Shown here: one piece after another, positions 7,540-17,007 of the stretch
How positions within the stretch are numbered: position 1 is the stretch's first letter
Layout of the letters: each line of letters begins with the position of its first letter
Source: Collinsella aerofaciens
GTDB lineage: Bacteria > Actinomycetota > Coriobacteriia > Coriobacteriales > Coriobacteriaceae
NCBI RefSeq assembly: GCF_015557435.1
Contig: NZ_JADNOH010000014.1
Span: forward strand, 1 to 46,508
Direction: 5' to 3'
Length of the DNA stretch: 46,508 nucleotides
Position numbers and translations under genes: made by a program
The notes under the pieces: model-generated
Database searches by the model: none
What the model saw: only the letters and a program-made list of their open reading frames with translations
What the model was told of the DNA's origin: nothing

Positions 7540-9417
7540 TTGCGCGTTCCGTACCAAGACTGTTTTCACTTAATTGAGCCGCTGCTCGCCAAGGTCGAGA
7601 AGCCGAGTCGCTATATCGATCACGAGTGGGGCACGCTTTCCAAGGCCGATGCCGACTACCGTTGCTGCCTGATCTATCCGGATGTTTACGAGGTCGGTCT
7701 GCCCAACCAGGGCATCGCCATCCTCTACAACATTCTCAACCAGGCCGAGGGCATTTCCTGCGAGCGCGGTTATGTGCCGTGGCCCGATATGGGCGACGCC
7801 ATGCGCGAGGCGGGTATTCCGCTGCTGTCGCTCGAGGGTGCGGCACCGGTCGCTTCGTTTGACATCGTCGGTCTGCATGTGCCGCACGAGATGGCCGTCA
7901 CAAACTTCCTCGAGGCGCTCGACCTCGCCGGTATTCCGCTGCTGGCGGCCGACCGTGGCGAGGACGACCCCATCATCATCGCCGGCGGCCCCTCGGTCTA
8001 TAACCCCGAGCCGTATGCGGCCTTCTTCGATGCTATCCTGATCGGCGAGGGCGAGGAGTCGCTGCTCGAGACCTGCCAGCTGCATCGTCGCCTGCGTGAC
8101 GAAGGAGTCCCGCGCGCGCAGATCGTTGAACAGCTTGCGTCTGTTGCCGGCAACTACGTGCCGGCGCTCTACGAGGTGCGCCATGACGAGCCCTGTTCGC
8201 CGCACGGCTATACCGTGCCGCGTGAGGGCAAGGATGTGCCGCCCGTGGTGTACAAGCGCGTCGTCGAGGATTTTGGCGCTACCAATCCGCTCTCGCAGTC
8301 GTGCGTGCCCTATGCGCAGCTGGTCCATGACCGTCTGTCCATCGAGATTCTGCGCGGCTGTGCTCGTGGCTGTCGTTTTTGCCAGGCTGGCATGACGTAT
8401 CGTCCGGTGCGCGAGCGCTCCGCCGACCAGATCGTGTCCTCGGTGATCCAGGGTCTGGAGAAGACCGGCTATGACGAGGTCTCGCTCACTTCGCTTTCCA
8501 CGACCGACCACTCCTGCATTCGCGATGTGCTCGGTAGGCTCAACCGTCGTCTGGAGGACACGGGCATTCGCGTGTCCATTCCGTCGCAGCGCCTGGATTC
8601 GTTTGGTGTGGATATGGCAGAGTCGGTCGCCGGCGAAAAGAAGGGCGGCCTGACGTTTGCCCCTGAGGCCGGCAGCCAGCGCATGCGCGACATCATCAAT
8701 AAGAACGTGACCGAGGAGGACTTGGACCGTGCGGCCAAGGCGGCCTTCGAGGCCGGCTGGAACCGCATGAAGCTCTACTTTATGATGGGCCTTCCCGGCG
8801 AGCGCGACGAGGACATCGTAGCTATCGCCAACTTGGCCGACCACGTGTTGGAGCTTGGCCGTTCCGTGGTGCCCAAGGCGCGCCGCGGATCTATCTCGGT
8901 GTCCATCTCGGTTTCGGTCTTTATCCCCAAGGCGGCCACCGCGTTTCAGTGGTGCCCGCAGCTCGATTACGACGACGTTAAGCGCCGGCAGAAGCTGCTT
9001 ATCACGAGCGTGCGCAATCGCGCCGTCCGCGTGCATTACCACGATGCCGAGACCTCGCTCATCGAGGCCGCACTCTCGCGTGCCGGTCGCGATATGACGC
9101 CCGTCATCATCGATGCCTGGCGTGCGGGCTCTCGCTTTGACGCCTGGGTTGAGCATTTCTCGCTCGATAACTGGAAGGCAGCCGCCGCCGAAAACGGCAT
9201 CGACCTCAACGAGTTGGTGCATCTGCCCTACGAGCTGGACTGGCGCCTGCCCTGGGAGCACGTGAGCCCCGGCTGCACGCGCGGTTTCCTTGAGCGCGAG
9301 TATCGTCGCTCGCTCGAGGGCGTCACGACCCCCGACTGCACCCGCACGTCGTGCACCGGCTGCGGTATCTGTCCCACACTCCACGCCAAGAACGTATTGA
9401 TGGGTGATCGCGCATGA
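7540..9417 (+). CDS. Radical SAM protein, TIGR03960 family
   Basis: 625 residues. The N-terminal third has a B12-binding-like fold (YPDVYEVGLPNQGIAILYNI; IAGGPSVYNPEPYAAFFDA; LIGEGEE). The radical SAM cluster motif is C274-A-R-G-C278-R-F-C281, followed by the core (STTDHSCIRDVLGRL; FAPEAGSQRMRDIINKN). The C-terminus has a second Cys cluster, CTRTSCTGCGIC, which could hold another metal centre. The start is TTG ten bases after the preceding gene, with only a weak GGGG upstream. The reaction of this family is not established to my knowledge. Its partner, TIGR03936, overlaps it by four bases, as is usual for this pair upstream of rplU. Confidence 0.88.
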   Translation: MRVPYQDCFHLIEPLLAKVEKPSRYIDHEWGTLSKADADYRCCLIYPDVYEVGLPNQGIAILYNILNQAEGISCERGYVPWPDMGDAMREAGIPLLSLEGAAPVASFDIVGLHVPHEMAVTNFLEALDLAGIPLLAADRGEDDPIIIAGGPSVYNPEPYAAFFDAILIGEGEESLLETCQLHRRLRDEGVPRAQIVEQLASVAGNYVPALYEVRHDEPCSPHGYTVPREGKDVPPVVYKRVVEDFGATNPLSQSCVPYAQLVHDRLSIEILRGCARGCRFCQAGMTYRPVRERSADQIVSSVIQGLEKTGYDEVSLTSLSTTDHSCIRDVLGRLNRRLEDTGIRVSIPSQRLDSFGVDMAESVAGEKKGGLTFAPEAGSQRMRDIINKNVTEEDLDRAAKAAFEAGWNRMKLYFMMGLPGERDEDIVAIANLADHVLELGRSVVPKARRGSISVSISVSVFIPKAATAFQWCPQLDYDDVKRRQKLLITSVRNRAVRVHYHDAETSLIEAALSRAGRDMTPVIIDAWRAGSRFDAWVEHFSLDNWKAAAAENGIDLNELVHLPYELDWRLPWEHVSPGCTRGFLEREYRRSLEGVTTPDCTRTSCTGCGICPTLHAKNVLMGDRA

Positions 9418-10226
9418 GTGAGCGCTTGACCGACAATCCCACGCTCTTTAGGCTGCGCGTTCGCTACGGTAAGCGCGACCGCCTCAAGTACCTGGGCCAT
9501 CTGGAACTGATTCATACCATTGAGCGCATCGTGCGCCGCGCGGGCCTGCCCTATGCCGTCACGCAGGGCTTCTCTCCGCATATGCGCGTGGGCTTCTCGT
9601 CGGCGCTGCCGGTGGGAACGTCGTCGACTTGCGAGTGGTATGACCTGTTTATGACCGAGTTCGTCTCGCTCGACGAGGCGTTTGAGCGTCTGTCCGCGGC
9701 GTCCCCGGACGATCTGGCGCCCATCGAGGCCGCCTACATCGACGTGCGCACGCCGGCGTTGACGGCTCAGCTCACACGCCTGTCATATCGCATCGACCTG
9801 CACTTGGACCCCGAGTCCCCGGTGAGTGCCGACGAGGTGCGCGCTGCGATCGATACGCTGCGCGCGGGCCATGGCATCGACTATGCGCGCGGCAAAAAGA
9901 GCAAGCGCCTCGATCTGGACCATACGCTTGTGGGCTATGAGCTCACGGCGGGGGAGCGCACGGACCATCTGGTGCTCATGCTCGACACCCACGCCGACAA
10001 TGAGGGCTCCATGCGTCCGGAAATTTTGCTTTCTGCTGCTGATGTTTTGTTGCAGGGCTTGACCCCGGGCGTCGATGCACCTATTGTTTCCACCGGTATG
10101 CAAGACCTCGTGACCATCTGCTCCTACGATGTCGAGCGTCAGAATCAAGCATGCGAGGACGACGAGGGCCGACTCGTCAGCCCCATACCTGTGCGAACTT
10201 GTGGATTTGCTCCACATACTCGTTGA
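9414..10226 (+). CDS. TIGR03936 family (DUF2344), radical SAM-associated protein
   Basis: 270 residues starting with RLRVRYGKRDRLKYLGHLEL, then LPYAVTQGFSPHMRVGF and SALPVGTSS, which are the conserved features of the DUF2344/TIGR03936 family. In some bacteria this domain is fused to the end of the TIGR03960 protein; here it is a separate gene with an ATGA overlap, implying translational coupling. The precise function is unknown. Its stop codon lies inside the -35 box of the rplU promoter, so the two transcription units abut directly. Confidence 0.85.
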   Translation: MSERLTDNPTLFRLRVRYGKRDRLKYLGHLELIHTIERIVRRAGLPYAVTQGFSPHMRVGFSSALPVGTSSTCEWYDLFMTEFVSLDEAFERLSAASPDDLAPIEAAYIDVRTPALTAQLTRLSYRIDLHLDPESPVSADEVRAAIDTLRAGHGIDYARGKKSKRLDLDHTLVGYELTAGERTDHLVLMLDTHADNEGSMRPEILLSAADVLLQGLTPGVDAPIVSTGMQDLVTICSYDVERQNQACEDDEGRLVSPIPVRTCGFAPHTR

Positions 10227-10251
10227 CGGGGGTATTTTCGCCTGCTACTAT
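10223..10251 (+). promoter_or_regulatory. Promoter of rplU-rpmA
   Basis: TTGACG (10223-10228), a 17-base spacer and TACTAT (10246-10251) make one of the best sigma-70-type promoters in the window. It starts within the stop codon of the TIGR03936 gene and leaves a leader of only about 35 bases before rplU, too short for an elaborate control structure. Confidence 0.8.
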
Positions 10252-10293
10252 ATTCGGCTGTTGCACTAACTGATGCATGAAGGGCAAGTAAAC

Positions 10294-10668
10294 ATGTACG
10301 CAATCGTTAACACGGGCGGCAAGCAGTACAAGGTCGCCACCGACGATGTCATCACCGTCGAGAAGATCGAGGGCAATGAGGGCGACAAGGTCACCCTGCC
10401 GGTCATTTTCCTCAACGATGGTAAGAAGATCGTCACCGATCCCGACAAGCTGGCCAAGGCCAAGGTTACCGCTCAGATCGTTGAGCAGTTCAAGGGCGAG
10501 AAGCAGCTGGTCTTCAAGTTCCACAAGCGTAAGCGCTATCGTCGTCTGAAGGGTCACCGTCAGCAGCTCACCAAGCTGAAGATCGTGAAGGTCCAGGCTA
10601 CGTCCCGCGCCAAGAAGGCTGTCAAGGCAGAGGCCGAGGCTGTTGCCGAGGCTCCCGTCGCCGAGTAG
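10294..10668 (+). CDS. rplU: 50S ribosomal protein L21
   Basis: Binds 23S rRNA in the large subunit. The protein begins MYAIVNTGGKQYKV, the standard L21 start, and has KFHKRKRYRRLKGHRQQLT as the basic RNA-binding loop. The ATG at 10294 is chosen over the ATG at 10273 because the family N-terminus begins here and AAGGG lies nine bases upstream. At 124 residues it is about 20 longer than the family core because of an Ala/Glu-rich tail (KAEAEAVAEAPVAE). It has its own promoter at 10223-10251 and is followed after 33 bases by rpmA. Confidence 0.97.
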   Translation: MYAIVNTGGKQYKVATDDVITVEKIEGNEGDKVTLPVIFLNDGKKIVTDPDKLAKAKVTAQIVEQFKGEKQLVFKFHKRKRYRRLKGHRQQLTKLKIVKVQATSRAKKAVKAEAEAVAEAPVAE

Positions 10669-10701
10669 ATTACACTCGTAACGAAAGAGTAGGTATACAC
10701 A

Positions 10702-10959
10702 ATGGCACACAAAAAAGGACTCGGTTCCTCCCGTAATGGCCGTGACTCCCGCGGTCAGCGCCTTGGCACGAAGCGCTTCGCCGGCCAGACGGTAACCACG
10801 GGCACGATTCTCGTCCGTCAGCACGGCACGCACATCCACCCGGGTGAGAACGTTGGCCGTGGCAAGGACGACACGCTGTTCGCGCTGGTCGACGGTACCG
10901 TTGAGTTCCACAAGGGTATCAAGCACAGGGTCAGCGTACGCCCGCTCGCGAACGCGTAA
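10702..10959 (+). CDS. rpmA: 50S ribosomal protein L27
   Basis: Large-subunit protein whose N-terminal tail reaches the peptidyl-transferase centre. The 85 residues begin [20 protein letters not shown], and [21 protein letters not shown] is the family signature. There is no N-terminal extension of the kind that the Prp protease removes in Firmicutes, and the prp gene that often sits between rplU and rpmA there is absent; the two facts agree. It is followed by a strong terminator hairpin at 10985-11029. Confidence 0.97.
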   Translation: MAHKKGLGSSRNGRDSRGQRLGTKRFAGQTVTTGTILVRQHGTHIHPGENVGRGKDDTLFALVDGTVEFHKGIKHRVSVRPLANA

Positions 10960-10984
10960 TTCACCCTTCATAGAGCACATATGT

Positions 10985-11029
10985 GGGAGGCACTTGAGTT
11001 TTAGGATTCAAGGGTCTCCCTCTTTTTTG
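10985..11029 (+). terminator. Intrinsic terminator after rpmA
   Basis: The arms 10985-10997 and 11008-11020 pair over 13 positions with one mismatch and one G-T pair, with a ten-base loop, followed by TCTTTTTT. The T-run ends directly before the obgE ribosome binding site (AGGAGG at 11031), so any obgE expression from the rplU promoter needs read-through. Confidence 0.85.
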
Positions 11030-11032
11030 TAG

Positions 11033-12502
<1,470 letters not shown>

Positions 12503-12505
12503 GCC

Positions 12506-13183
12506 ATGTCGCTGCGCGGTGGAATCGGTTTGCCTGAGCTTCGCATTCCAGAAGGTCGGGAATATCGCTTAGGCATTATGGGCGGCACCTTTGACCCAAT
12601 CCATTACGGACACCTGGTGACCGCCGAGCAGGCGCGCGAGTCGCTCGACCTGGATGCCGTGCTCTTTATGCCGGCGGGCTCTCCTGCCTTTAAGCTCGAC
12701 AAACCGGTGACGCCAGCTGAGGACCGTTATGCGATGACGGTCCTCGCCACTGCCGCGAATCCAGCGTTTTTGGCGAGCCGATTCGAGATCGATCGCGAGG
12801 GTGTCACCTACACAGCCGATACGCTGCGCGCCCTGCGCGAGTTTTATCCGCCGCAGGTAAAGCTCTACTTTATTACGGGTGCCGATGCGATTATCGATAT
12901 TGTGACCTGGCATCATGCCGATGAGATTGCCGAGCTGGCAACTTTTATTGCCGCAACGCGCCCCGGCTTCGATATCGATACGGCCCGTGCTCGGATCAAG
13001 GAGTCGAGCTTGCCGTTCGACGTGCGCTATATCCAGATTCCGGCGCTGGCGATCAGCTCGACGAACATTCGTAAGCGAGTCGCCCGCGGCATGAGCGTGC
13101 GCTATCTTACGAGCGAGTCCGTGCTCGGCTACATTCGCAAACGCGGTCTGTATGCCGATCTGGGCCAAGAAGATTTTGAGTGA
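12506..13183 (+). CDS. nadD: Nicotinate-nucleotide adenylyltransferase
   Basis: Transfers AMP from ATP to nicotinate mononucleotide to give deamido-NAD in NAD synthesis. The nucleotidyltransferase motif is GGTFDPIHYGHL (from residue 26), and the second signature, ISSTNIRKR, is near the C-terminus. The 225 residues include about 20 extra at the N-terminus before the usual first strand (RLGIMGG), which may be a real extension or a start called too early. GGAGGG stands ten bases before the ATG at 12506. It lies between obgE and yqeK, a common order. Confidence 0.94.
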   Translation: MSLRGGIGLPELRIPEGREYRLGIMGGTFDPIHYGHLVTAEQARESLDLDAVLFMPAGSPAFKLDKPVTPAEDRYAMTVLATAANPAFLASRFEIDREGVTYTADTLRALREFYPPQVKLYFITGADAIIDIVTWHHADEIAELATFIAATRPGFDIDTARARIKESSLPFDVRYIQIPALAISSTNIRKRVARGMSVRYLTSESVLGYIRKRGLYADLGQEDFE

Positions 13184-13195
13184 TGGGGGTCAACG

Positions 13196-13804
13196 TTGAC
13201 CGTTGAAGATCAGTTTGAGGGCGATGAACGCGCACTGCTCAAGCGCATTCATGAGCTGCTCGATGTTCGCATGAAGGACAAGCGCAAGCGCTATGTCCAT
13301 TCGTTGGGCGTTGCCGAGACCGCGCTACATCTTGCCGAGGTGTATGGTGTCAATCGTTTTGATGCCGCTGCCGCCGGCCTGATTCACGACTGGGACAAGG
13401 TGCTCTCCGATGATGAGCTCGTGGCGCGTGCGCTGCACTATGGCATCAAGGTCGCCGGTTCTCCCTCTGCCGCGACGCCGCTGCTGCACGGCCCGGTTGC
13501 CGCTTATGAGCTTCCGCAGCTCTTTCCCGAGCTTTCGCCAGCGGTCTTTCAGGCTGTCGACCGTCACACCGTGGGCGCCTGCGACATGACGCCGCTCGAT
13601 ATGGTGGTCTTTGTGGCCGATGCCATCGAGCCCAACCGTCACGGCGATTACGCCCATGGCTTACGCAAGATGGTGGGGGAGTCGACGCTCGACGAGTTGT
13701 TCTTCTCCTGTTTTGCGCAGGGTCTGGTCTATGTGATCCAGACCGGGCGTTATCTTTATCCCACAGCTATTACGATTTACAACCATTACGCCCAGCTGCG
13801 CTAG
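13196..13804 (+). CDS. yqeK: YqeK-type HD-domain hydrolase, probable Ap4A hydrolase
   Basis: HD-superfamily metal-dependent hydrolase. His35 (in YVHSLGVAETA), H64-D65 (GLIHDWDK), the HGPVAAYEL stretch, RHTVGA and the late Asp in VVFVADAIEPNR give the expected metal ligands. Members of this family have been shown to split diadenosine tetraphosphate symmetrically. At 202 residues it is of normal size. The start is TTG with GGGGGT five bases upstream. It follows nadD by 12 bases and precedes rsfS, the order seen in many Gram-positive genomes. Confidence 0.88.
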   Translation: MTVEDQFEGDERALLKRIHELLDVRMKDKRKRYVHSLGVAETALHLAEVYGVNRFDAAAAGLIHDWDKVLSDDELVARALHYGIKVAGSPSAATPLLHGPVAAYELPQLFPELSPAVFQAVDRHTVGACDMTPLDMVVFVADAIEPNRHGDYAHGLRKMVGESTLDELFFSCFAQGLVYVIQTGRYLYPTAITIYNHYAQLR

Positions 13805-13831
13805 CTTGGGCTGTCTAGAAAGAGGTATTCC

Positions 13832-14287
13832 ATGGCCGATGAGACCATGACTGACGAGCAGATTCTTGAGGGTGTGGAGCACAAGAGCTTCGCCGCCACG
13901 TCCGACCGCACCGCCGCCTCGCTGCCCGCGAGCGGTGTTGCCGCCGAGGATGTCGCCCGCGCCGCCGCGCAGGCCGCCTACGACAAGAAGGGCGAGGACG
14001 TGCAGGTGCTCGATCTGACCGAGCTCTCCGACGTGTGCGACTACTTTGTGCTCGCAACCGGTACCAATAACCGTCAGGTCGATTCTATTGTTGATGAGAT
14101 CGAGGAGAAGGTCGCCGAGGCTTGCGGTGAGCACCCGTTCTCCATCGAGGGTCGCGAGCAGAAGACCTGGATGCTCATGGACTACGGCTCGGTCGTCGTC
14201 CACGTCTTCACCCCCGAGGCACGCGACTTCTATCGTCTCGAGAAGCTCTGGGGCGACGCTCCCCAGCTCCCCCTCAACCTCCTCTAG
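13832..14287 (+). CDS. rsfS: Ribosomal silencing factor RsfS
   Basis: Binds L14 on free 50S subunits and blocks joining with 30S when nutrients are short. The conserved domain (about residues 42-151) contains LDLTELSDVCDYFVLATGTN, then WMLMDYGSVVVHVFTPEAR and FYRLEKLWGDA. The N-terminal 40 residues, acidic then Ala-rich, are extra compared with most family members, although an ATG with AAAGAGG upstream supports this start. It is last in the obgE-nadD-yqeK-rsfS run, before the terminator at 14333-14374. Confidence 0.93.
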   Translation: MADETMTDEQILEGVEHKSFAATSDRTAASLPASGVAAEDVARAAAQAAYDKKGEDVQVLDLTELSDVCDYFVLATGTNNRQVDSIVDEIEEKVAEACGEHPFSIEGREQKTWMLMDYGSVVVHVFTPEARDFYRLEKLWGDAPQLPLNLL

Positions 14288-14332
14288 TAGTTAATTTGGG
14301 ACGGGGCTTTTTTAGCTACCCTCAAGTATTTC

Positions 14333-14374
14333 GCCGGGCAGTCGCCTTTTCCGCAGCTGCCCGGCTTTCTTTTT
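14333..14374 (+). terminator. Intrinsic terminator after rsfS
   Basis: GCCGGGCAG (14333-14341) pairs perfectly with 14357-14365 across a 15-base loop, followed by TTTCTTTTT. It closes the obgE-rsfS unit just before the convergent end of dinB. Confidence 0.85.
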
Positions 14375-14386
14375 GCCCAAAAGTAG

Positions 14387-15640
14387 CTAATCGTTGAAGC
14401 GGGATTGGCGGCCGAAGGATAGGGCGGTGTCGCCGAATTTGTCTCGGACGGCGTCGATTGCAACGGACAGGTCGCGTCGGTCGCTGGACTGGGCTCCGCG
14501 GTCATCGACTTCGCAGAACAGGTCGGTCTGGATGCCGCCCTGGTGGTTGAAGTCGCTCATGCCGATGCCGGCCAGGCGCACGTGCATACCTTCCTGCCAG
14601 ATGTTGTCGAGCAGCTCGAGGGCAACCGCAACAAAGATATTCTCGTCATCGGTGGGGTGGGGAAGCCTGCGCTGTGCCGTGCGACCGCTGCCATACGAAT
14701 ACTTGAGCTTGAGTGTCACGGTGCCGCCCGTAAGCCCCTGACGGCGCAGACGGCGCCCAACCGACTCGCCCAGCAGTGCAATGGCTGCCTCAATGTCTCC
14801 GCGCTCGGTCAAATCCTTGGCGAAGGTGCGTTCATTGCTCACCGATTTGACCTCGCGCTCCTCATCCAGGCTCGTGACCCCAGAAACCTCGAGCCCCAAC
14901 GCACGCTGGCGCATACGCTCGCCATTCACGCCAAAAATAGAGGCCAACGTTGACTCCGGTGCGCGAGAAAGCTCGCCCAGCGTAAAGATGCGCATGCGGC
15001 GCAGCCGCTCCTCGGCAGAGCGGCCGATGCCGCTCATGGCAGACACCGGCAGCGCGGCCAAAAAACGCTGCTCCGTGCCGGGGCGCACGATGGTCAGACC
15101 AAACGGTTTGTCGCGCTCGCTCGCGATCTTGGCCACCGTCTTGTTGCAGCCGACGCCAATGGAGCAGGTCACTCCCAGCGCCGCCACGCGATCGCTGATG
15201 CGCCGCGCCACCAGCAGCGGGTCCTCGGGCGCAAAGCGTCCCGGCGTAATGTCGATAAAGGCCTCATCGATGGACACACGCTCCACACGCGGCGTCTCGT
15301 CGGCGAGAATCGCCATGACCTGTGCGCTCACCTCGCGATAGCGATCGAAGTGCCCATGCGTCCAAATCGCCTGCGGGCACAGGCGACGTGCCTCGGCCGA
15401 GGCCATGGCGGAATGCACGCCAAAGCGGCGCGCCTCATACGAACACGTGGACACGACGCCGCGCGATTCGGCGTCTCCGCCCACGATGAGCGGCTTGCCG
15501 CGCCACTCGGGATGGTCGAGCATTTCCACGCTGGCAAAAAACGCATCGAGGTCCATCAGGCCCACCGCCGGACCCGTCCAGGGCGGCGGCGTGACGCCCG
15601 CAGCATCCTCATAACCGTATGTATGTTCGCGTCTTTCCAT
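14387..15640 (-). CDS. dinB: DNA polymerase IV (Y family)
   Basis: Error-prone translesion polymerase. Catalytic acidic residues are visible at D30 in GLMDLDAFFASVE and D125-E126 in VSIDEAFID; a helix-hairpin-helix (SGIGRSAEERLRRM) and the little-finger domain follow. QTDLF (371-375) fits a sliding-clamp-binding motif, placed about 40 residues before the end instead of at the very C-terminus. At 417 residues it is slightly long, with about 20 extra N-terminal residues (MERREHTYGYEDAAGV). It is the only minus-strand gene in the first 42 kb and is divergent from rpsP. No CGAAC-N4-GTTCG box of the Gram-positive LexA type is visible upstream. Confidence 0.94.
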   Translation of the reverse strand: MERREHTYGYEDAAGVTPPPWTGPAVGLMDLDAFFASVEMLDHPEWRGKPLIVGGDAESRGVVSTCSYEARRFGVHSAMASAEARRLCPQAIWTHGHFDRYREVSAQVMAILADETPRVERVSIDEAFIDITPGRFAPEDPLLVARRISDRVAALGVTCSIGVGCNKTVAKIASERDKPFGLTIVRPGTEQRFLAALPVSAMSGIGRSAEERLRRMRIFTLGELSRAPESTLASIFGVNGERMRQRALGLEVSGVTSLDEEREVKSVSNERTFAKDLTERGDIEAAIALLGESVGRRLRRQGLTGGTVTLKLKYSYGSGRTAQRRLPHPTDDENIFVAVALELLDNIWQEGMHVRLAGIGMSDFNHQGGIQTDLFCEVDDRGAQSSDRRDLSVAIDAVRDKFGDTALSFGRQSRFND

Positions 15641-15646
15641 GTCATG

Positions 15647-15652
15647 AGTATA
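15647..15652 (-). promoter_or_regulatory. -10 element of dinB, placed for a leaderless transcript
   Basis: On the minus strand TATACT ends six bases before the dinB ATG, so transcription would begin at or next to the A of the start codon. No ribosome binding site precedes the ATG, which agrees with a leaderless message. No clear -35 box is seen. Confidence 0.5.
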
Positions 15653-15684
15653 CCGCGCAGCTCATGTGGGGTGCGTGGATGTGC

Positions 15685-15712
15685 TTGCAAATCGTGAATT
15701 CTTGTCTAAGAT
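15685..15712 (+). promoter_or_regulatory. Probable promoter of the rpsP operon
   Basis: TTGCAA (15685-15690), a 16-base spacer and TAAGAT (15707-15712), each four of six to consensus. It is the only reasonable pair in the dinB-rpsP gap and gives a leader of about 120 bases. Confidence 0.5.
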
Positions 15713-15841
15713 ATGGATTTGCCTTCGACTACACCGAAGAAGTTGGTCTCACGGACTTCACCTGCCCGCGTCGATGGCGTATTATGTTCAACTGTTTGTT
15801 TGTAGTTGCAGCCTAAAGCTGCTTGGTTGGAGGAGTTTCCT
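15713..15841 (+). promoter_or_regulatory. rpsP 5' leader with two small hairpins
   Basis: The untranslated stretch holds CTTCG-7-CGAAG (15723-15739) and GCAGC-5-GCTGC (15808-15822); the second ends six bases before the ribosome binding site GGAGGAG (15829-15835). Whether these regulate S16 synthesis cannot be told from sequence alone. Confidence 0.4.
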
Positions 15842-16183
15842 TTGGCAGTCAAGATTCGCCTTGCTCGTCACGGCGCTAAGAAGCGTCCGTACTACCGTGT
15901 CGTCGTCGCCGATTCCCGCGCCCCGCGTGACGGTCGTATCATCGAGGAGGTTGGCCGCTACAACCCGATGACCGCCCCCAAGACCATCAACCTCGACCTC
16001 GAGAAGATCGCCGACTGGCAGTCCAAGGGTGCTCAGCTCACCGACGCTGTCGCCGCTCTGGTCAAGGCCGCCAACGAGGGCGAGAAGACCGAGACCGTCG
16101 TCAAGAAGTCCAAGAAGCAGCTCGCCAAAGAGGCCGAGGCCGCTAAGGCTGCCGCTGAGGCCGCTGAGGGCGCCGAGGAGTAA
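15842..16183 (+). CDS. rpsP: 30S ribosomal protein S16
   Basis: Small-subunit assembly protein. It begins (M)[19 protein letters not shown], the diagnostic S16 start, and contains [19 protein letters not shown]. The TTG at 15842 is right because GGAGGAG lies six bases upstream and the family N-terminus begins here; a TTG at 15806 in the same frame would add 12 unrelated residues. At 113 residues it is longer than the core because of a Lys/Ala/Glu-rich tail. A TTG start on such a highly expressed gene is notable. It leads rpsP-khpA-rimM-trmD-lepB. Confidence 0.96.
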   Translation: MAVKIRLARHGAKKRPYYRVVVADSRAPRDGRIIEEVGRYNPMTAPKTINLDLEKIADWQSKGAQLTDAVAALVKAANEGEKTETVVKKSKKQLAKEAEAAKAAAEAAEGAEE

Positions 16184-16186
16184 ATC

Positions 16187-16471
16187 GTGCCTGAGGTTGA
16201 CGCTGCACAGCTCGAGGGTGAGGCAATGCTCTCAGATCGCATCGCCGATCTCGTCGAATATCTCGTTGTTCAGATCGTCGACGACCCGGATTCCGTGAGC
16301 CTTGAGGTCATCGATGGTGACGACGCCTCCACGATTGAGGTTTCGGTTGCCGAGGATGACGTCGCTAAGGTCATCGGCCGTCGTGGCCGTACCATCAAGG
16401 CCATTCGCACGCTCGCCCGTGCACTGGCCGCTCGCCTCGACACTGCTGTCGAGGTAGAGGTTCTGGGCTAG
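16187..16471 (+). CDS. khpA: KH-domain RNA-binding protein KhpA
   Basis: Small single-KH protein of 94 residues with the RNA-binding loop GRRGRTIKAIRTLARAL. In Gram-positive bacteria it partners KhpB and affects RNA and cell-elongation control. The start is GTG three bases after rpsP. The first 14 residues (PEVDAAQLEGEA) precede the usual KhpA beginning, so a later start is possible, but the next in-frame ATG (16226) has no better binding site. The position between rpsP and rimM is the classic one. Confidence 0.9.
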   Translation: MPEVDAAQLEGEAMLSDRIADLVEYLVVQIVDDPDSVSLEVIDGDDASTIEVSVAEDDVAKVIGRRGRTIKAIRTLARALAARLDTAVEVEVLG

Positions 16472-16475
16472 GACC

Positions 16476-16997
16476 TTGAGGTCCCAGTACAAAAACATCG
16501 CCCGTGTGGTCAAGCCGCACGGAAGGAAGGGGGAGGTCCTCGCGCAACCGCTGCGGGGGCTTCCTTCTGTATTGGAGCCGGGTATGCGCGTCGCCCTGAC
16601 GCCGCCGGCGCTCAAGCGTGACCGTTTTTGCACGGTCATGTCCGTTACCGATACGGGCGATGGCGATCTGGTCTCGTTTGAGGGCATTGACGACTTGACA
16701 GCCGCCGAGGGCATTACCGGATGCTACGTGCTGGCTAACCGTGATGACTTTGAACTTGATTCACTCGACGCTGCCTATACCGACCTTATGAGTCGCGAGG
16801 TGGTCGATGAGCGCTTCGGTTCGCTCGGAACGATTGTCGAGATCATGTCGACGCCCGCCAACGATGTTTGGGTTGTCGAGGGCGATCGGTACGGCGAGGT
16901 GCTGATTCCCGTGATCGAGCAGGTTGTGCTCGATCTTCCCGACACAGGAACAATTTCCGTCCATGTTATGGACGGCTTGATCGATACGGACAAGTAG
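16476..16997 (+). CDS. rimM: Ribosome maturation factor RimM
   Basis: Assists 30S head assembly by binding S19 and 16S rRNA. The start RVVKPHGRKGEVLAQPL matches the RimM N-terminal motif. The middle part is divergent, and the C-terminal PRC-barrel half contains VWVVEGDRYGEVLIPVIEQV and ends in MDGLID. At 173 residues the length is normal. The TTG at 16476, four bases after khpA, is needed to include the N-terminal motif; its ribosome binding site is weak (TAGGA, two to three bases away), so coupling to khpA is likely. Confidence 0.92.
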   Translation: MRSQYKNIARVVKPHGRKGEVLAQPLRGLPSVLEPGMRVALTPPALKRDRFCTVMSVTDTGDGDLVSFEGIDDLTAAEGITGCYVLANRDDFELDSLDAAYTDLMSREVVDERFGSLGTIVEIMSTPANDVWVVEGDRYGEVLIPVIEQVVLDLPDTGTISVHVMDGLIDTDK

Positions 16998-17007
16998 GGA
17001 GGACAAC

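Noticed and set aside
15619-15816. A 65-codon plus-strand frame between dinB and rpsP
   Set aside because: It overlaps the dinB start, the rpsP promoter and its leader, and has no ribosome binding site.
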